The notes: generated from the letters alone by a model not told the origin. 64,000 bases of DNA from Granulicella paludicola (GCF_025685545.1 NZ_JAGSYC010000024.1:558001-622000), one strand, 5' to 3'; positions 53,727 to 63,466 are shown, counted from the first letter of the stretch. Translations and numbers: made by a program.

Positions 53727-53997
53727 AGTCGTCTCCCTTCAGTTTCGATGAGGTTGAGGGTTCATGAACTGGCAGCGGGCGAAAGATCGGATCGTCGGTG
53801 CCGTGGTGTTTGTGCTTTTCGACGTACGCGTCCAGATCTCGGATGTCGAGAAGGAAGGGAGAGCCCTCGCCGTCGTGCAGGTGGGGGAGCAGTCCGTCTT
53901 GGATGAGCCGGCGTAGTTTCCACTCGCTCATACAGAGATACTCAGCGGCTTGCCGAGTGCGGATTAGTCGTTGCTGGATGGATGGCCCAAGACGCAT
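53632..53997 (-). CDS. Excisionase-type helix-turn-helix protein
   Basis: 121 residues. RLIRTRQAAEYLCMSEWKLR and RLIQDGLLPHLHDGEGSPFL form the MerR-like HTH_17 domain used by excisionases. DIRDLDAYVEKHK closes the domain; the remaining 50 residues look unstructured and overlap the integrase start. It would bias the recombinase toward excision. Its promoter is the right-hand half of the symmetric pair at 54025-54056. Confidence 0.85.
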   Translation of the reverse strand: MRLGPSIQQRLIRTRQAAEYLCMSEWKLRRLIQDGLLPHLHDGEGSPFLLDIRDLDAYVEKHKHHGTDDPIFRPLPVHEPSTSSKLKGDDYAASSGNRKPVSAERQRGLVDQIPSQRKIVS

Positions 53998-54024
53998 TTT
54001 CTACCCCTAGAGGTCGAACATCAC

Positions 54025-54056
54025 TTGACAATAATGAATCAAATACCTATTGTCAA
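54025..54056. promoter_or_regulatory. Symmetric face-to-face promoters between xis/int and the transfer genes
   Basis: Rightward: TTGACA (54025-54030), 17-nt spacer, TATTGT (54048-54053). Leftward: TTGACA (54056-54051), 17-nt spacer, TATTGT (54033-54028). The two overlap completely because the -35 and -10 boxes lie in an 11-bp inverted repeat (54023-54033 and 54048-54058). Start sites would be about 54060 and 54021. The arms are also natural operators for a dimeric regulator. Confidence 0.75.
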
Positions 54057-54097
54057 GTTGTAACGATACATATTTTTCGTATCTGCGAGGTGTCGTC

Positions 54098-55237
54098 ATG
54101 GCAGAAAAACCAAATCTACAACAGCCGGTTATCTCAGTGCGCGTTTCTGAGGCTCTGCGTGGTCGACTTGAGCGCCTGAAGGAAATCATCTACTCCAAGA
54201 GCGGTAATACCGTCTCGACATCAGAGGTTGCGAAGCAGCTTCTTGAGTCTGCCAGGGAAGATCGTCTTGAGCTTGTAGAGCTGCTCGGTGATCCGACAGA
54301 GTCTCTCCTGCGAATCCGTCATAAGGCGGAGGGAAGACACCTGCTATCACAGGCGGAGTGGACCCTCGTGGCGTACTACTGCCACCAAGGGGCAGAGGCA
54401 TTTGCGAACACGACCCCGAACAAGATCTCCTACGCTTCCCTTGCAGGAATCCTTGAAGCGTTTGGTGCCCTATACGACATGCAAACGGCGTCCCCGAGCT
54501 CGCGAGATCAGTATTACCTCAGCAATCTTCCGGTCCGTGAAGTGGGTATCGAAAAGGAATTGCGAGAGGCAGATTCGGCGTTGCTTCGACGCGCCATTAA
54601 GGCCACCATTTTGACTCTGAAGAATCCCCGAAAGAACCAGTGGAAGCCGACGCTCCTGGCGCGAAATCTCTACGTGATTTTGGAAGAAGAGAAGTTTCCC
54701 AACATCGAGCAGTTGAATGACATGTTGTGGCCGCATTGGGATGTGCTCTGGAGGGTGTGCGCGCGCGGTCATTACTTCCATGCGAAGGAGCCATTGCGAG
54801 ACCGGCTTTCCTCTGACGAAGACTTGGGTAATGTCGTGCAACTTCCATTGCCGTGGATCGAATATGACGGCTATATCTTGACGTTCGTGAGAGTGGACGG
54901 AGGGGAGTTCTCTTTCTGTTTGAACTTCCCCGGCGACTTGGCTCCGCTCTATCCATTGAGTCGGTATCCGAGGATATCTGAGTTTCGTTCGATGTTGAAC
55001 GAGTTCGATGTCTCCAAGAAGGCTTCCTATTGGACTGGCTATTACTTCGCCGGGTACACGAGCGAACAGGAAGACGGTTCCATTACGGCAGCGTTCCGCG
55101 CCAACGATAACGGCATTACGTTCAGTTTCACGCAAGCCCAGTGGAAATCGGTCAAGGAGCTGTTTCGCCTCGCCTGGGAATCACCCGAAGTCAGCCGCTT
55201 ATGGGATGGCCTTGTGCTTCAGTATGGCGAGCTGTAA
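54098..55237 (+). CDS. Hypothetical protein with ribbon-helix-helix-like N-terminus
   Basis: 379 residues from ATG 54098 (MAEKPNLQQPVISVRVSEAL); an ATG at 54050 lies within the predicted promoter. The N-terminal 60 residues resemble an RHH DNA-binding domain (VISVRVSEALRGRLERLKEI). The remaining 310 residues are unknown, rich in aromatic residues (for example SYWTGYYFAGYTS), and match no family I can name. Its place after the symmetric promoter suggests it may regulate itself and the opposing int genes. Confidence 0.65.
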   Translation: MAEKPNLQQPVISVRVSEALRGRLERLKEIIYSKSGNTVSTSEVAKQLLESAREDRLELVELLGDPTESLLRIRHKAEGRHLLSQAEWTLVAYYCHQGAEAFANTTPNKISYASLAGILEAFGALYDMQTASPSSRDQYYLSNLPVREVGIEKELREADSALLRRAIKATILTLKNPRKNQWKPTLLARNLYVILEEEKFPNIEQLNDMLWPHWDVLWRVCARGHYFHAKEPLRDRLSSDEDLGNVVQLPLPWIEYDGYILTFVRVDGGEFSFCLNFPGDLAPLYPLSRYPRISEFRSMLNEFDVSKKASYWTGYYFAGYTSEQEDGSITAAFRANDNGITFSFTQAQWKSVKELFRLAWESPEVSRLWDGLVLQYGEL

Positions 55238-55243
55238 GGCAAA

Positions 55244-55303
55244 CGGTGCTTCGCACCGGCAGTAGATGACACGTCACCCCAGAATGGTTGCTGCGTAGCA
55301 ACC
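55244..55303. other. Two hairpins; terminator or candidate oriT
   Basis: A 6-bp stem CGGTGC-TTC-GCACCG at 55244-55258 and a 7-bp stem GGTTGCT-GCGT-AGCAACC at 55286-55303. They lie between the RHH-like gene and the MobC-like gene, where a transfer origin of a MobF system could lie. No nick site could be identified. Confidence 0.35.
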
Positions 55304-55444
55304 TGGGTTTCTCCGGAGTAACGAGTTCATAGACAAGGACTTGGCGATTTGAGGTTTCTGCGAGGAACCTTTGGTTTTTTCGCTCAAAATCCTCATTCGC
55401 AGCACGTTTGTGTAGCACGTCATCCCTCAGCTACGGGAGGCCAT

Positions 55445-55795
55445 GTGAAGCGACAGGCCATTCTCACAAAGTCGGTTGGCACCAAAGTCAGCGAGGCTGA
55501 ACTCGCTCTTTTGGAGGCGCGCGCCAAGAACACCGGGCTCACACTTTCTACGTGGGTGAGAAGATCCCTTCTTGCCACGCCGGTTGAAGCAACGTCGAAT
55601 GTCGGCGAAGTCGCGTTGGCCGAGGTGTTGGCCCTTCGAACAATTCTTATCAACCTGATCTTCTCCGTCTCCCAGGGAAAGCCGGTTACGGCGGAGTCGA
55701 CACAGGCACTTATCGATCGCACGGACGCCGACAAGATGATGCGCGCAATGGAGCGTTTGGCGGGTGCGCGTTTAGCAGATTTGGATATGAAATGA
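55445..55795 (+). CDS. Ribbon-helix-helix protein, probable relaxosome accessory
   Basis: 116 residues from GTG 55445, with GGGAGG 4 nt upstream; the longer open frame from 55349 has no ribosome site. TKVSEAELALLEARAKNTGL and TLSTWVRRSLL match the RHH fold of MobC/plasmid mobilisation proteins. The C-terminal 60 residues look helical. It lies 33 nt before the coupling protein gene and would bind oriT. Confidence 0.75.
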   Translation: MKRQAILTKSVGTKVSEAELALLEARAKNTGLTLSTWVRRSLLATPVEATSNVGEVALAEVLALRTILINLIFSVSQGKPVTAESTQALIDRTDADKMMRAMERLAGARLADLDMK

Positions 55796-55828
55796 CACGG
55801 TAACGGCGGCGCAAACGAGGAGGTTGAG

Positions 55829-57847
55829 ATGCCAGAATGGGGACGAAAAACCTACGCGAAGTGGCCGAGTAGGAAGCCACTATGGACATGGACAGCGGTC
55901 TTCGCTGCACTTTTCTTCTTCGCAGGAACAATGGTGACCGAATACGCCAACAGTTGGGGTTTCGCGCAGAAAATCTATCTCGGCAGCTATCTTAAAAGTG
56001 GGGTGCGTGGTGCGGCATCTGCAACAGCACGGGGGCGGTATGAGCTGCTTGAAGGAGTGACCGCAAAAGGACAACTGAGATTCATTCTGGGCGATGAGGC
56101 CGAGAAGGAAGTCCAAGCCGACGGGCGCATTCTGTATCGGCTGACTCGTGAAGGAACTGACCACGGACTGGTCGGGCTTCGTTGGTACACGGGGACTTTC
56201 AACGACCACTTAATTCACGAGTTCATGAGTCATTGGATCTACCAAGATCAGGGTTTCTGGGATCATGCACAAAGACCGCTTTACCTTTCAATCTTCGTTT
56301 TCGCACTGGGGCTTTGCTTCGCAATTCCCAAGGATCGCGCACGACAGTTGCTCTATAAACATGGGCGGAGACTGCGTGGGCCAGAATTGGTCACGACGGC
56401 AGAGTTCAACGAGAAGTTGGGCGTATCGAGTGTCTTCTCATTGCGATTGCCTGACGGTGTTTCATTCATCAACGAAGAACGAACTTTGGCCGATAGGCTT
56501 TTCAGGAAGAAGGCCAGCCAATGGGCGCGTGTTCCACGTGATCGGGAGGCGATGCACTTCCTGATCGTCGGTGATTCAGGGACCGGCAAGTCGGCAGCGA
56601 TCCGGCAGATACTCGCCCAGGTTTGGGAACGTGGGGAAGCTGCCATCGTATATGACCCAGCGCTGGAGTATCTGCCGCAGTTTTACAGCGAAGCGCGCGG
56701 TGATGTGATCCTGAATCCGCTCGACGGCAGATGTCCGTACTGGAGCCCTGGCGACGAGGTCCCGCACGAAGCCGAGGCGCTCACGCTTTCCGCTTCGCTC
56801 TTTCCAGATCAGGGCCGCGAAAACCGTTTCTTCGTTGAAGCGCCGAGGAAAATCTTCGCCCATCTGCTCAACTTGAAGCCCACGCCAGAAGAGCTTACTT
56901 ACTGGATGTGCCATGCAGAAGAGATCGACAAACGCGTCGAGGGTACAGAGATGGAGGCTATGATCGACCGCTCCGCAGCAGCCCAAAGGTCGGGTGTTTT
57001 GGGCTCGCTAAATATGGTGGCGGACGCCTTCAAATTGCTGCCAGAGGAGATCGAGACACAGCGCCGGTGGAACACTGTGGAATGGTCAAAGCAACGCAAG
57101 GGTTGGATCTTCCTCACGTCCAAACCCACGATGCGCGAGCGAATGCGTCCTCTGATGAGTCTGTGGTTGGATTTGCTTGTTCTACGGATGATGAATGATG
57201 AATCAGAGGTGAAGCGGAAGACCTGGTTCGTATTGGATGAGCTTGCGAGTTTGCAGCGGCTTCCGCAGCTTACGACGGCGGTCACGGAGAATCGAAAGTC
57301 CAACAACCCCATGGTCCTCGGCTTCCAAGGGAAGGCCCAAGTTGAGGCGCTCTACGGGCATGTCTCCGAGGCCATGCTGTCGCAGCCCGCCACGAAGATC
57401 TTTCTCAAGACGAGTGAACCCGGAGCTTCGGAGTGGATTTCAAAGGCCATTGGAGAGATCGAGATCGAACGTTTCCGGGAGTCGAGAACGCACGGAAAGT
57501 TTCCTCAGAACTCAGAAAGTGAACAACGAGACATCACGAGGGAGCCCCTCGTCATGGCGTCTGAAGTTGGTGGCTTGGACCCTTTGCATGGGTACATGAA
57601 GCATGGAAATTTGGTTCTTCCGATGCGCTTTCCTTATTTGAGTCTGCAGAGCAACGTGGCGAAATTCGTTGAACGAAAGCTTAGCCCGCCGATGCCGTCA
57701 ACGACCTCTCCGAAACCAGAAGTAGTCGGTTCTGAGGAACAGGAGGAGGCGATGAAGGTGGAAGTCTCAAAGAAACCGCCAACCTCTGTGAAAGTCTCTG
57801 AGAAACGCCGTGAGGTTGTGAACGAACAAGGCCCACACTTCGAGTGA
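55829..57847 (+). CDS. TraD/VirD4-type coupling ATPase
   Basis: 672 residues. Two N-terminal membrane helices (about 20-42 and about 150-170) flank a periplasmic loop. Walker A GDSGTGKSAAIRQI (about 248-255), Walker B KTWFVLDELASLQRLP (about 466) and the sensor region ENRKSNNPMVLGFQGKAQVE are typical of the TraD/TraG family. It links the relaxosome to the type IV secretion channel. The polar C-terminal tail after about residue 615 is family-variable. No type IV channel genes are in the window. Confidence 0.92.
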   Translation: MPEWGRKTYAKWPSRKPLWTWTAVFAALFFFAGTMVTEYANSWGFAQKIYLGSYLKSGVRGAASATARGRYELLEGVTAKGQLRFILGDEAEKEVQADGRILYRLTREGTDHGLVGLRWYTGTFNDHLIHEFMSHWIYQDQGFWDHAQRPLYLSIFVFALGLCFAIPKDRARQLLYKHGRRLRGPELVTTAEFNEKLGVSSVFSLRLPDGVSFINEERTLADRLFRKKASQWARVPRDREAMHFLIVGDSGTGKSAAIRQILAQVWERGEAAIVYDPALEYLPQFYSEARGDVILNPLDGRCPYWSPGDEVPHEAEALTLSASLFPDQGRENRFFVEAPRKIFAHLLNLKPTPEELTYWMCHAEEIDKRVEGTEMEAMIDRSAAAQRSGVLGSLNMVADAFKLLPEEIETQRRWNTVEWSKQRKGWIFLTSKPTMRERMRPLMSLWLDLLVLRMMNDESEVKRKTWFVLDELASLQRLPQLTTAVTENRKSNNPMVLGFQGKAQVEALYGHVSEAMLSQPATKIFLKTSEPGASEWISKAIGEIEIERFRESRTHGKFPQNSESEQRDITREPLVMASEVGGLDPLHGYMKHGNLVLPMRFPYLSLQSNVAKFVERKLSPPMPSTTSPKPEVVGSEEQEEAMKVEVSKKPPTSVKVSEKRREVVNEQGPHFE

Positions 57848-57854
57848 TTGCGAT

Positions 57855-60605
57855 ATGGTGACGATCTCCAAACCGGTCAGCGCGGGACAGGCGCAGTTGT
57901 ACCACCGCGAGGAATTCGCGAACGCTCGTGAGAACTATTACACCGAGGGCGAAAGAGTGCTTGGAGAGTGGCAAGGGCAGCTTGCTGAACGTTGGGGCTT
58001 ATCTGGAGACGTTCAGGAGCGGCAATTCATAAGGCTCTCAGAAGGACAGCATCCCGAGAGCGGTGAGCAGCTCGTCAGGCATCAGGTAGCCAGGGAATAC
58101 ACCGACAGCCGGGGCGGAAAGGTGCATTCGATGGAGCATCGCGCCGGGTGGGATGCGACGTTCAGTGCCCCAAAATCGGTTTCGCTAACCGCTTTGGTCG
58201 GGGGCGATGAGCGTGTTCGTGAAGCCCATCGCCAGAGCGTGCGTACGGCACTTGATGAAATGGAGCGGTACGTTCAGGCCCGGATTGGAGGTAACTATCC
58301 CGCCCAGACGACAGGCGCGTGGGCGGTCGCCAAATTCGAACACGATAGCAGCCGCCCAGTGAATGGCTATGCTGCACCGCAGCTCCATACACATGCAGTC
58401 GTCTTCAACGTAACGGAAACTGTGGATGGCACCACGCGGGCCCTTCAGCCTCAGGAGCTTTATAAAACGCAGCAGTATGCGACGGCGGTCTATCGTTCAG
58501 AGCTTGCTCTAAAGTTGCAGCGGTTCGGTTATGAAATCGAACGGGGAGAGCATGGGCAGCCGGAGATAAAGGGCTATTCGAAAGAGTATCTGGAAGCATC
58601 AAGCCCCAGACGGCAACAGATCAAAGAACACCTGGAGGCGCAGGGTCGGGAGGGCGCGGGGGCGGCGCAGATCGCCGCCCACCAGACCCGCGATGCGAAG
58701 CAGGCGCTATCGCGTGAAGAGGTGCTAGTCCGCCACCAAACGATGGCTGTCGAGCACGGTAATCAGCCGCAGCGTGTCCTTGCTGAAGCATCCCAACGCC
58801 CAGGAACAGAATTGAAGCCGGACGGCTCGCAGGTCGCTGCGCAGAGTGGAATCAACTACGCGAGAGAGCGTGGCATGGAGCGCGAGGCTGTCTCTGACGA
58901 GCGTTCGATTTTACGAGATGCGTTGAAGCACACCATGGGCGAATCTCGATTGCCAGAGATCAGGGCTGAGTTCTCGAAGAGGGTTGAATCACGTGAGTTG
59001 ATCGAAGTTCCGCATCGAGTGGGTTATGCGGGGCGGGCTTTTACGACAGTAGAGATGCAAGGGTATGAACGAGAAGTGATCGACCGAATGAAGCGGGGCC
59101 AGGGAAATCGTGAAGTGTTTGTGGATGGCACCGTGCGGCAGCAAACGATGGAACATCATTCTCATTTGAGCGTGAGCCAGCGCAGCGCAGTCGAGACGAT
59201 ATTGACCAATCGCGACCAGATGATGGCACTGGAGGGAGTCGCCGGGGCGGGGAAAACAACATCTCTGGCGGCTGTTCGTGAGGCCGCCGAAGCGGCTGGA
59301 TACCGGGTGGAGGGACTTGCGCCGACATCTCGTGCGGCTCAGAAGTTGGGCGAAGCAGGTATGGAGACCCAGACTTTGCAGCGCCACCTTGCCAGAGGTG
59401 AACAGCCGGAGGATGGACAAAAGCGAGTTTACGTAATTGACGAATCGAGTATGGCCAGTACGAAGCAGTTGCATACGTTTGTCGAGCGCTTGAATGACCA
59501 TGACCGGGTACTCTTTGTTGGGGACTCGCGCCAGCATGAAGCTGTCGAAGCGGGAAGGCCCTATGCCCAGTTGCAGGATGCCGGTTTGAGGACGGCGCAG
59601 CTTGACGAAATCATTAGGCAAAAAGATCCCGCGCTTAGAGAGGTAGTGGAGAAGCTTGCACGAGGCGATGTTCGAGAGGCTATCGGAAATCTCAATAGCC
59701 AAGGGCGGGTCCATGAGATCGGTGATCGAGCTGAGCGAATTCGGGAAATCTCCCGAGAGTATGTACGTTCCCCAGATAGAACGCTTGTGGTGTCACCAGA
59801 CAATGAATCGCGCCGCGAGATCAATCAGAATATCCATCGTTCCATGCAAGACAAGGGGCAGGTCCGCCGAGAGGAACACGGGTTGCGCCTGCTCTTCACC
59901 CGTCAGGACCTGACCGGTGCGGATAGGCAGCACGCTCAGAATTACCAAGTTGGTGACGTGATCCGATATTCCAAAGGCAGTAAATCGCTCGGCATCGAAG
60001 CAGGACAGTACACAAAGGTCGTCCGGATCGAACCCAAAGAGAACGCACTAACCGTCGAACGGAAGAATGGCGAACAGGTCGTCTACGATCCACGTCGCTT
60101 GCAAGGTGTCACGGTATACCAAGAGGGTTGGCGCACCTTTGCAGAGGGCGAGCGTGTACAGATGACGGCTCCGTACCACGAACAAAAGCTCGCAAACCGA
60201 GAGCTCGGCAAGGTCGAGAGTATAGACGGTGGAGGCAATCTTAAGCTTCGGATGGACTCAGGCCGAGAGGTCGAATTCAATGCGCTACAGCATCCTCATC
60301 TGGACTACGGATACGCCGTCACTAGCCATAGCAGTCAAGGGCAGACAGCGGATCGGGTGCTGATCCATGTGGACTCTGCCCAGGCACATTCAGAGCTGCT
60401 TAACAGCCGTATGACGTATGTATCTGTCTCACGGGCTCAGTATGACGTTCAGATGTATACGAACGATGCCAAGACGCTTGGACAGGAGCTGAGTCGAGAT
60501 GTTTCCAAATCGATGGCGCTGCAGCCGGAAGCGATGGCAGAAAAAATAGATCCTCAGCCTGTCCGCTCCCATGCAATTGGGCTGGAACTGAGATTGAACG
60601 GCTGA
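57855..60605 (+). CDS. MobF-family relaxase-helicase (TraI/TrwC-like)
   Basis: 916 residues. The N-terminal relaxase has a tyrosine pair (ENYYTEG, Y28/Y29) and the three-histidine motif in APQLHTHAVVFNVTE (about residues 175-180), with WDATFSAPKSVSLTAL before it. The C-terminal helicase has Walker A EGVAGAGKTTSLAAV (about 461-468), VIDESSMAS, and TSHSSQGQTADRVLIH. It nicks oriT, stays bound to the 5' end and unwinds the strand. It starts 7 nt after traD. Confidence 0.94.
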   Translation: MVTISKPVSAGQAQLYHREEFANARENYYTEGERVLGEWQGQLAERWGLSGDVQERQFIRLSEGQHPESGEQLVRHQVAREYTDSRGGKVHSMEHRAGWDATFSAPKSVSLTALVGGDERVREAHRQSVRTALDEMERYVQARIGGNYPAQTTGAWAVAKFEHDSSRPVNGYAAPQLHTHAVVFNVTETVDGTTRALQPQELYKTQQYATAVYRSELALKLQRFGYEIERGEHGQPEIKGYSKEYLEASSPRRQQIKEHLEAQGREGAGAAQIAAHQTRDAKQALSREEVLVRHQTMAVEHGNQPQRVLAEASQRPGTELKPDGSQVAAQSGINYARERGMEREAVSDERSILRDALKHTMGESRLPEIRAEFSKRVESRELIEVPHRVGYAGRAFTTVEMQGYEREVIDRMKRGQGNREVFVDGTVRQQTMEHHSHLSVSQRSAVETILTNRDQMMALEGVAGAGKTTSLAAVREAAEAAGYRVEGLAPTSRAAQKLGEAGMETQTLQRHLARGEQPEDGQKRVYVIDESSMASTKQLHTFVERLNDHDRVLFVGDSRQHEAVEAGRPYAQLQDAGLRTAQLDEIIRQKDPALREVVEKLARGDVREAIGNLNSQGRVHEIGDRAERIREISREYVRSPDRTLVVSPDNESRREINQNIHRSMQDKGQVRREEHGLRLLFTRQDLTGADRQHAQNYQVGDVIRYSKGSKSLGIEAGQYTKVVRIEPKENALTVERKNGEQVVYDPRRLQGVTVYQEGWRTFAEGERVQMTAPYHEQKLANRELGKVESIDGGGNLKLRMDSGREVEFNALQHPHLDYGYAVTSHSSQGQTADRVLIHVDSAQAHSELLNSRMTYVSVSRAQYDVQMYTNDAKTLGQELSRDVSKSMALQPEAMAEKIDPQPVRSHAIGLELRLNG

Positions 60606-60668
60606 ATTTGAAAGTTGTGCCTTGAACGGTACCGGTTGGCCGATATATTGGCGGCTAATGCTCCCCGC

Positions 60669-62426
60669 ATGGCTGACACGGTAAGATTCGGTATGAATCT
60701 TTCCTCTTTCATCTGGTCAGTGGCGGACTTGCTGCGTGGCAAGTACAAGCCCCATGAATATGGCCAAGTGATTCTGCCGTTTACAGTTTTGCGTCGGATG
60801 GACTGTGTCCTAGAGCCAACGAAGCAAGCTGTTCTGAAGGAGACTGCCAAGCGTGATGTCTCTGGGGACGGCGTCAATCATTATCTGACTCGGGCGTCCG
60901 GCAACACCTTTTACAACACTTCGCCGATGGACTTGAAGGCCATCGTTGGCGATCAGGATAACGTCGCGATGAACCTTGCGGCTTACCTCCATGGCTTTTC
61001 GCCGAACGTCAAAGACATCTTCTCCCGCTTCAAGCTGGAGGCGCAGATCGACCGGCTTGCCAACGCCGACCTGCTCTACCTCGTCACAGAAAAGTTCAGC
61101 AAGATCGACCTGCACCCGGACAAGGTGAGCAATGCGGACATGGGCACCATCTTCGAGGAGTTGATTCGCAAGTTTGCCGAACTCTCTAATGAGACGGCTG
61201 GTGAGCACTTCACTCCCCGCGAGGTCATTCGCCTCATGGTCAACCTCATCTTTGCCGAGGATGACGATGTTCTTTCCAAACCCGGCGTCGTCAGGACGAT
61301 CTACGACCCGACAGCCGGCACCGGTGGAATGCTCTCTGTGGCAGGCGAATGGGTGCATGAGCACAACCCGAAGGCGCGGCTGACTGTATCCGGTCAAGAG
61401 TTGAATGATGAGTCCTACGCCATCTGTAAAGCCGACATGCTCATCAAAGGGCAGGATGTGGCGAATATTAAGCCGGGTGACACGCTCGCCAATGACGGCC
61501 ACGCGCATCAGGTGTTCGACTATATGCTTTCCAATCCACCGTTCGGTGTTGAGTGGAAGCAGTCCGAGAAGGCCGTCCGCAAAGAGTACGAGGAGCAAGG
61601 CTTCAATGGGCGATTTGGGCCGGGACTTCCTCGCATCTCGGATGGCTCGCTTTTGTTCATGCTTCATCTGGTAAAGAAGATGCGCCCGCTTGCCGATGGC
61701 GGGGCGCGGTTCTGCATTGTTCAGAACGGTTCGCCGCTGTTTACGGGTGGGGCCGGTTCAGGTGAGAGCAATATCAGGCAATATCTCTTGGAGAGTGACC
61801 TTGTTGAGGCCATCGTCGCGTTGCCTACGGAGATGTTCTATAACACCGGCATCTCGACCTACCTGTGGGTTGTGACGAACCACAAGCTGCCGCACCGCAA
61901 GGGCAAGCTGCAGTTGATCGACGCCTCCAGCTTTTGGCAGCGGATGCGGAAGAGCCTGGGCGACAAGCGTAAAGAGCTTAGCCCGGACCACATCGACGAA
62001 ATCACGCGCATCTTCTGCGAGTTCAAGGAAGTTCGGCGCGACGGTGTGCCGATCTCGCTTATCTTCCCGAACGAGAGCTTTGGCTATCGGACGATCACGG
62101 TTGAGCGACCTTTGCGCGACGCTGAGGGCAAGGTTGTCCTCGGCACGAAGGGCAAGATGAAGGGAAAGCCGATGCCCGATGCCGACCTCCGCGACACCGA
62201 GAATGTTCCGCTCAGTGAGGATGTGGAGGTTTACTTCGAGCGGGAGGTGTTGCCTCATGCGCCGGACGCTTGGATCGACCATGAAAAGACGAAGGTAGGG
62301 TATGAGATCCCGTTCAACCGGCACTTCTATGTCTTCAAGCCACCACGGGAGCTTGCGGAGATCGACGCCGACCTCAAGGTCGTCACCGACCGTATCCTGA
62401 CGATGATTGCGGGGTTGAGCGCATGA
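60669..62426 (+). CDS. hsdM: Type I restriction-modification methyltransferase subunit
   Basis: 585 residues from ATG 60669; the in-frame TTG at 60615 is less likely. N-terminal helical domain MNLSSFIWSVADLLRGKYKP precedes the N6-adenine methyltransferase domain: YDPTAGTGGMLSVAGE (SAM motif, about residue 213) and DYMLSNPPFGVEWKQ (catalytic NPPF, about 288-291). It makes the host's DNA resistant to the R subunit, which is not in the window. It ends with a 4-nt overlap with the DUF1016 gene. Confidence 0.95.
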   Translation: MADTVRFGMNLSSFIWSVADLLRGKYKPHEYGQVILPFTVLRRMDCVLEPTKQAVLKETAKRDVSGDGVNHYLTRASGNTFYNTSPMDLKAIVGDQDNVAMNLAAYLHGFSPNVKDIFSRFKLEAQIDRLANADLLYLVTEKFSKIDLHPDKVSNADMGTIFEELIRKFAELSNETAGEHFTPREVIRLMVNLIFAEDDDVLSKPGVVRTIYDPTAGTGGMLSVAGEWVHEHNPKARLTVSGQELNDESYAICKADMLIKGQDVANIKPGDTLANDGHAHQVFDYMLSNPPFGVEWKQSEKAVRKEYEEQGFNGRFGPGLPRISDGSLLFMLHLVKKMRPLADGGARFCIVQNGSPLFTGGAGSGESNIRQYLLESDLVEAIVALPTEMFYNTGISTYLWVVTNHKLPHRKGKLQLIDASSFWQRMRKSLGDKRKELSPDHIDEITRIFCEFKEVRRDGVPISLIFPNESFGYRTITVERPLRDAEGKVVLGTKGKMKGKPMPDADLRDTENVPLSEDVEVYFEREVLPHAPDAWIDHEKTKVGYEIPFNRHFYVFKPPRELAEIDADLKVVTDRILTMIAGLSA

Positions 62427-63466
62427 CGACAAAGCCGAAACGACAGAAGTCCGCGATGGCGGTGCCGCAGCCCGATCCCGACGGGTTTACCGAGATCGTT
62501 GCATTGATCGCAACGTCTCAGCAAAACGCCTACCGCGCCGTAAACACTGCGCTCATCGACCTCTACTGGCAGGTAGGCGAGTACATTAGCCGCAAGATTG
62601 AAGCTGCCCAATGGGGCTCTGGGACGGTCGAGAACCTGGCTCGGTTCATCGCCCATTCGCATCCAGGACTACGCGGCTTCTCCCGTCCCAACCTATTCAG
62701 AATGAAGCAGTTTTACGAGGCATATAGGGATGAAGCAATTGTCTCGGCACTGCTGAGACAATTACCCTGGACCCATCACCTCATCATCCTTGGCCAGAGC
62801 AAGCGGCCCGAAGAGCGCGAGTTCTACGTCCGCATGGCAGCGAAGGAACGCTGGTCAAGCCGCCAGTTGGAACGCCAGTTCAACGCAGCTCTGTTTGAGC
62901 GCGTTGTGCTGTCGCCGCCAAAAGTCTCGGCAGTGGTGAGACAAATGCACCCAGAGGCAGTAGATGTTTTCAGGGACGCCTATAACGTCGAGTTCCTCGG
63001 CTTGCCGCGCGAACACACTGAGAATGACCTTCACCGCGCATTGCTTAACCGGATGAAGGATTTTCTGCTGGAGCTTGGCCGGGATTTCTGCTTCATCGGC
63101 TCGGAGTTTCCCGTGCAGGTGGGGACAAGGGACTTTGCGCTCGACCTGCTCTTCTTTCATCGTGGCCTCAACTGCCTGGTTGCGTTTGAACTCAAGGTGC
63201 AGCGGTTCGAGCCTGAACATCTCGGCAAGCTGACTTTCTATTTGGAGGCGCTGGACCGCGACGTGCGTAAGCCGCACGAACAGCCCTCCATCGGTGTCCT
63301 GCTCTGCGCCAGCAAGGAAGATAAGGTGGTGGAATACGCATTGAGCCGCACTCTGTCACCTGCACTCATCGCCGAGTATCAGACGGCGCTTCCCGACAGA
63401 AAGCTGCTCCAGGCCAAGCTTCATGAGTTTTACATGCAAGACTCGCGGGAAGGTGACGCTGAATGA
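62423..63466 (+). CDS. DUF1016 (YhcG-like) PDDEXK nuclease-family protein
   Basis: 347 residues. The N-terminal DUF1016_N domain reads AYRAVNTALIDLYWQVGEYI and GFSRPNLFRMKQFYEAY; the C-terminal PDDEXK-like domain reads FPVQVGTRDFALDLLFFHRG then CLVAFELKVQRFEPEHLGKL, giving the D...ExK metal site. The family is often embedded in type I R-M loci. It sits between hsdM and hsdS with 4-nt overlaps on both sides, so it is part of the same operon. A nuclease or anti-phage role is likely but unproven. Confidence 0.9.
   Translation: MTTKPKRQKSAMAVPQPDPDGFTEIVALIATSQQNAYRAVNTALIDLYWQVGEYISRKIEAAQWGSGTVENLARFIAHSHPGLRGFSRPNLFRMKQFYEAYRDEAIVSALLRQLPWTHHLIILGQSKRPEEREFYVRMAAKERWSSRQLERQFNAALFERVVLSPPKVSAVVRQMHPEAVDVFRDAYNVEFLGLPREHTENDLHRALLNRMKDFLLELGRDFCFIGSEFPVQVGTRDFALDLLFFHRGLNCLVAFELKVQRFEPEHLGKLTFYLEALDRDVRKPHEQPSIGVLLCASKEDKVVEYALSRTLSPALIAEYQTALPDRKLLQAKLHEFYMQDSREGDAE

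Noticed and set aside
52684-54015. A 9-bp inverted repeat (GACCTCTAG and its complement) flanking int and xis
   Set aside because: Too short for an attachment site and in inverted orientation; likely chance.
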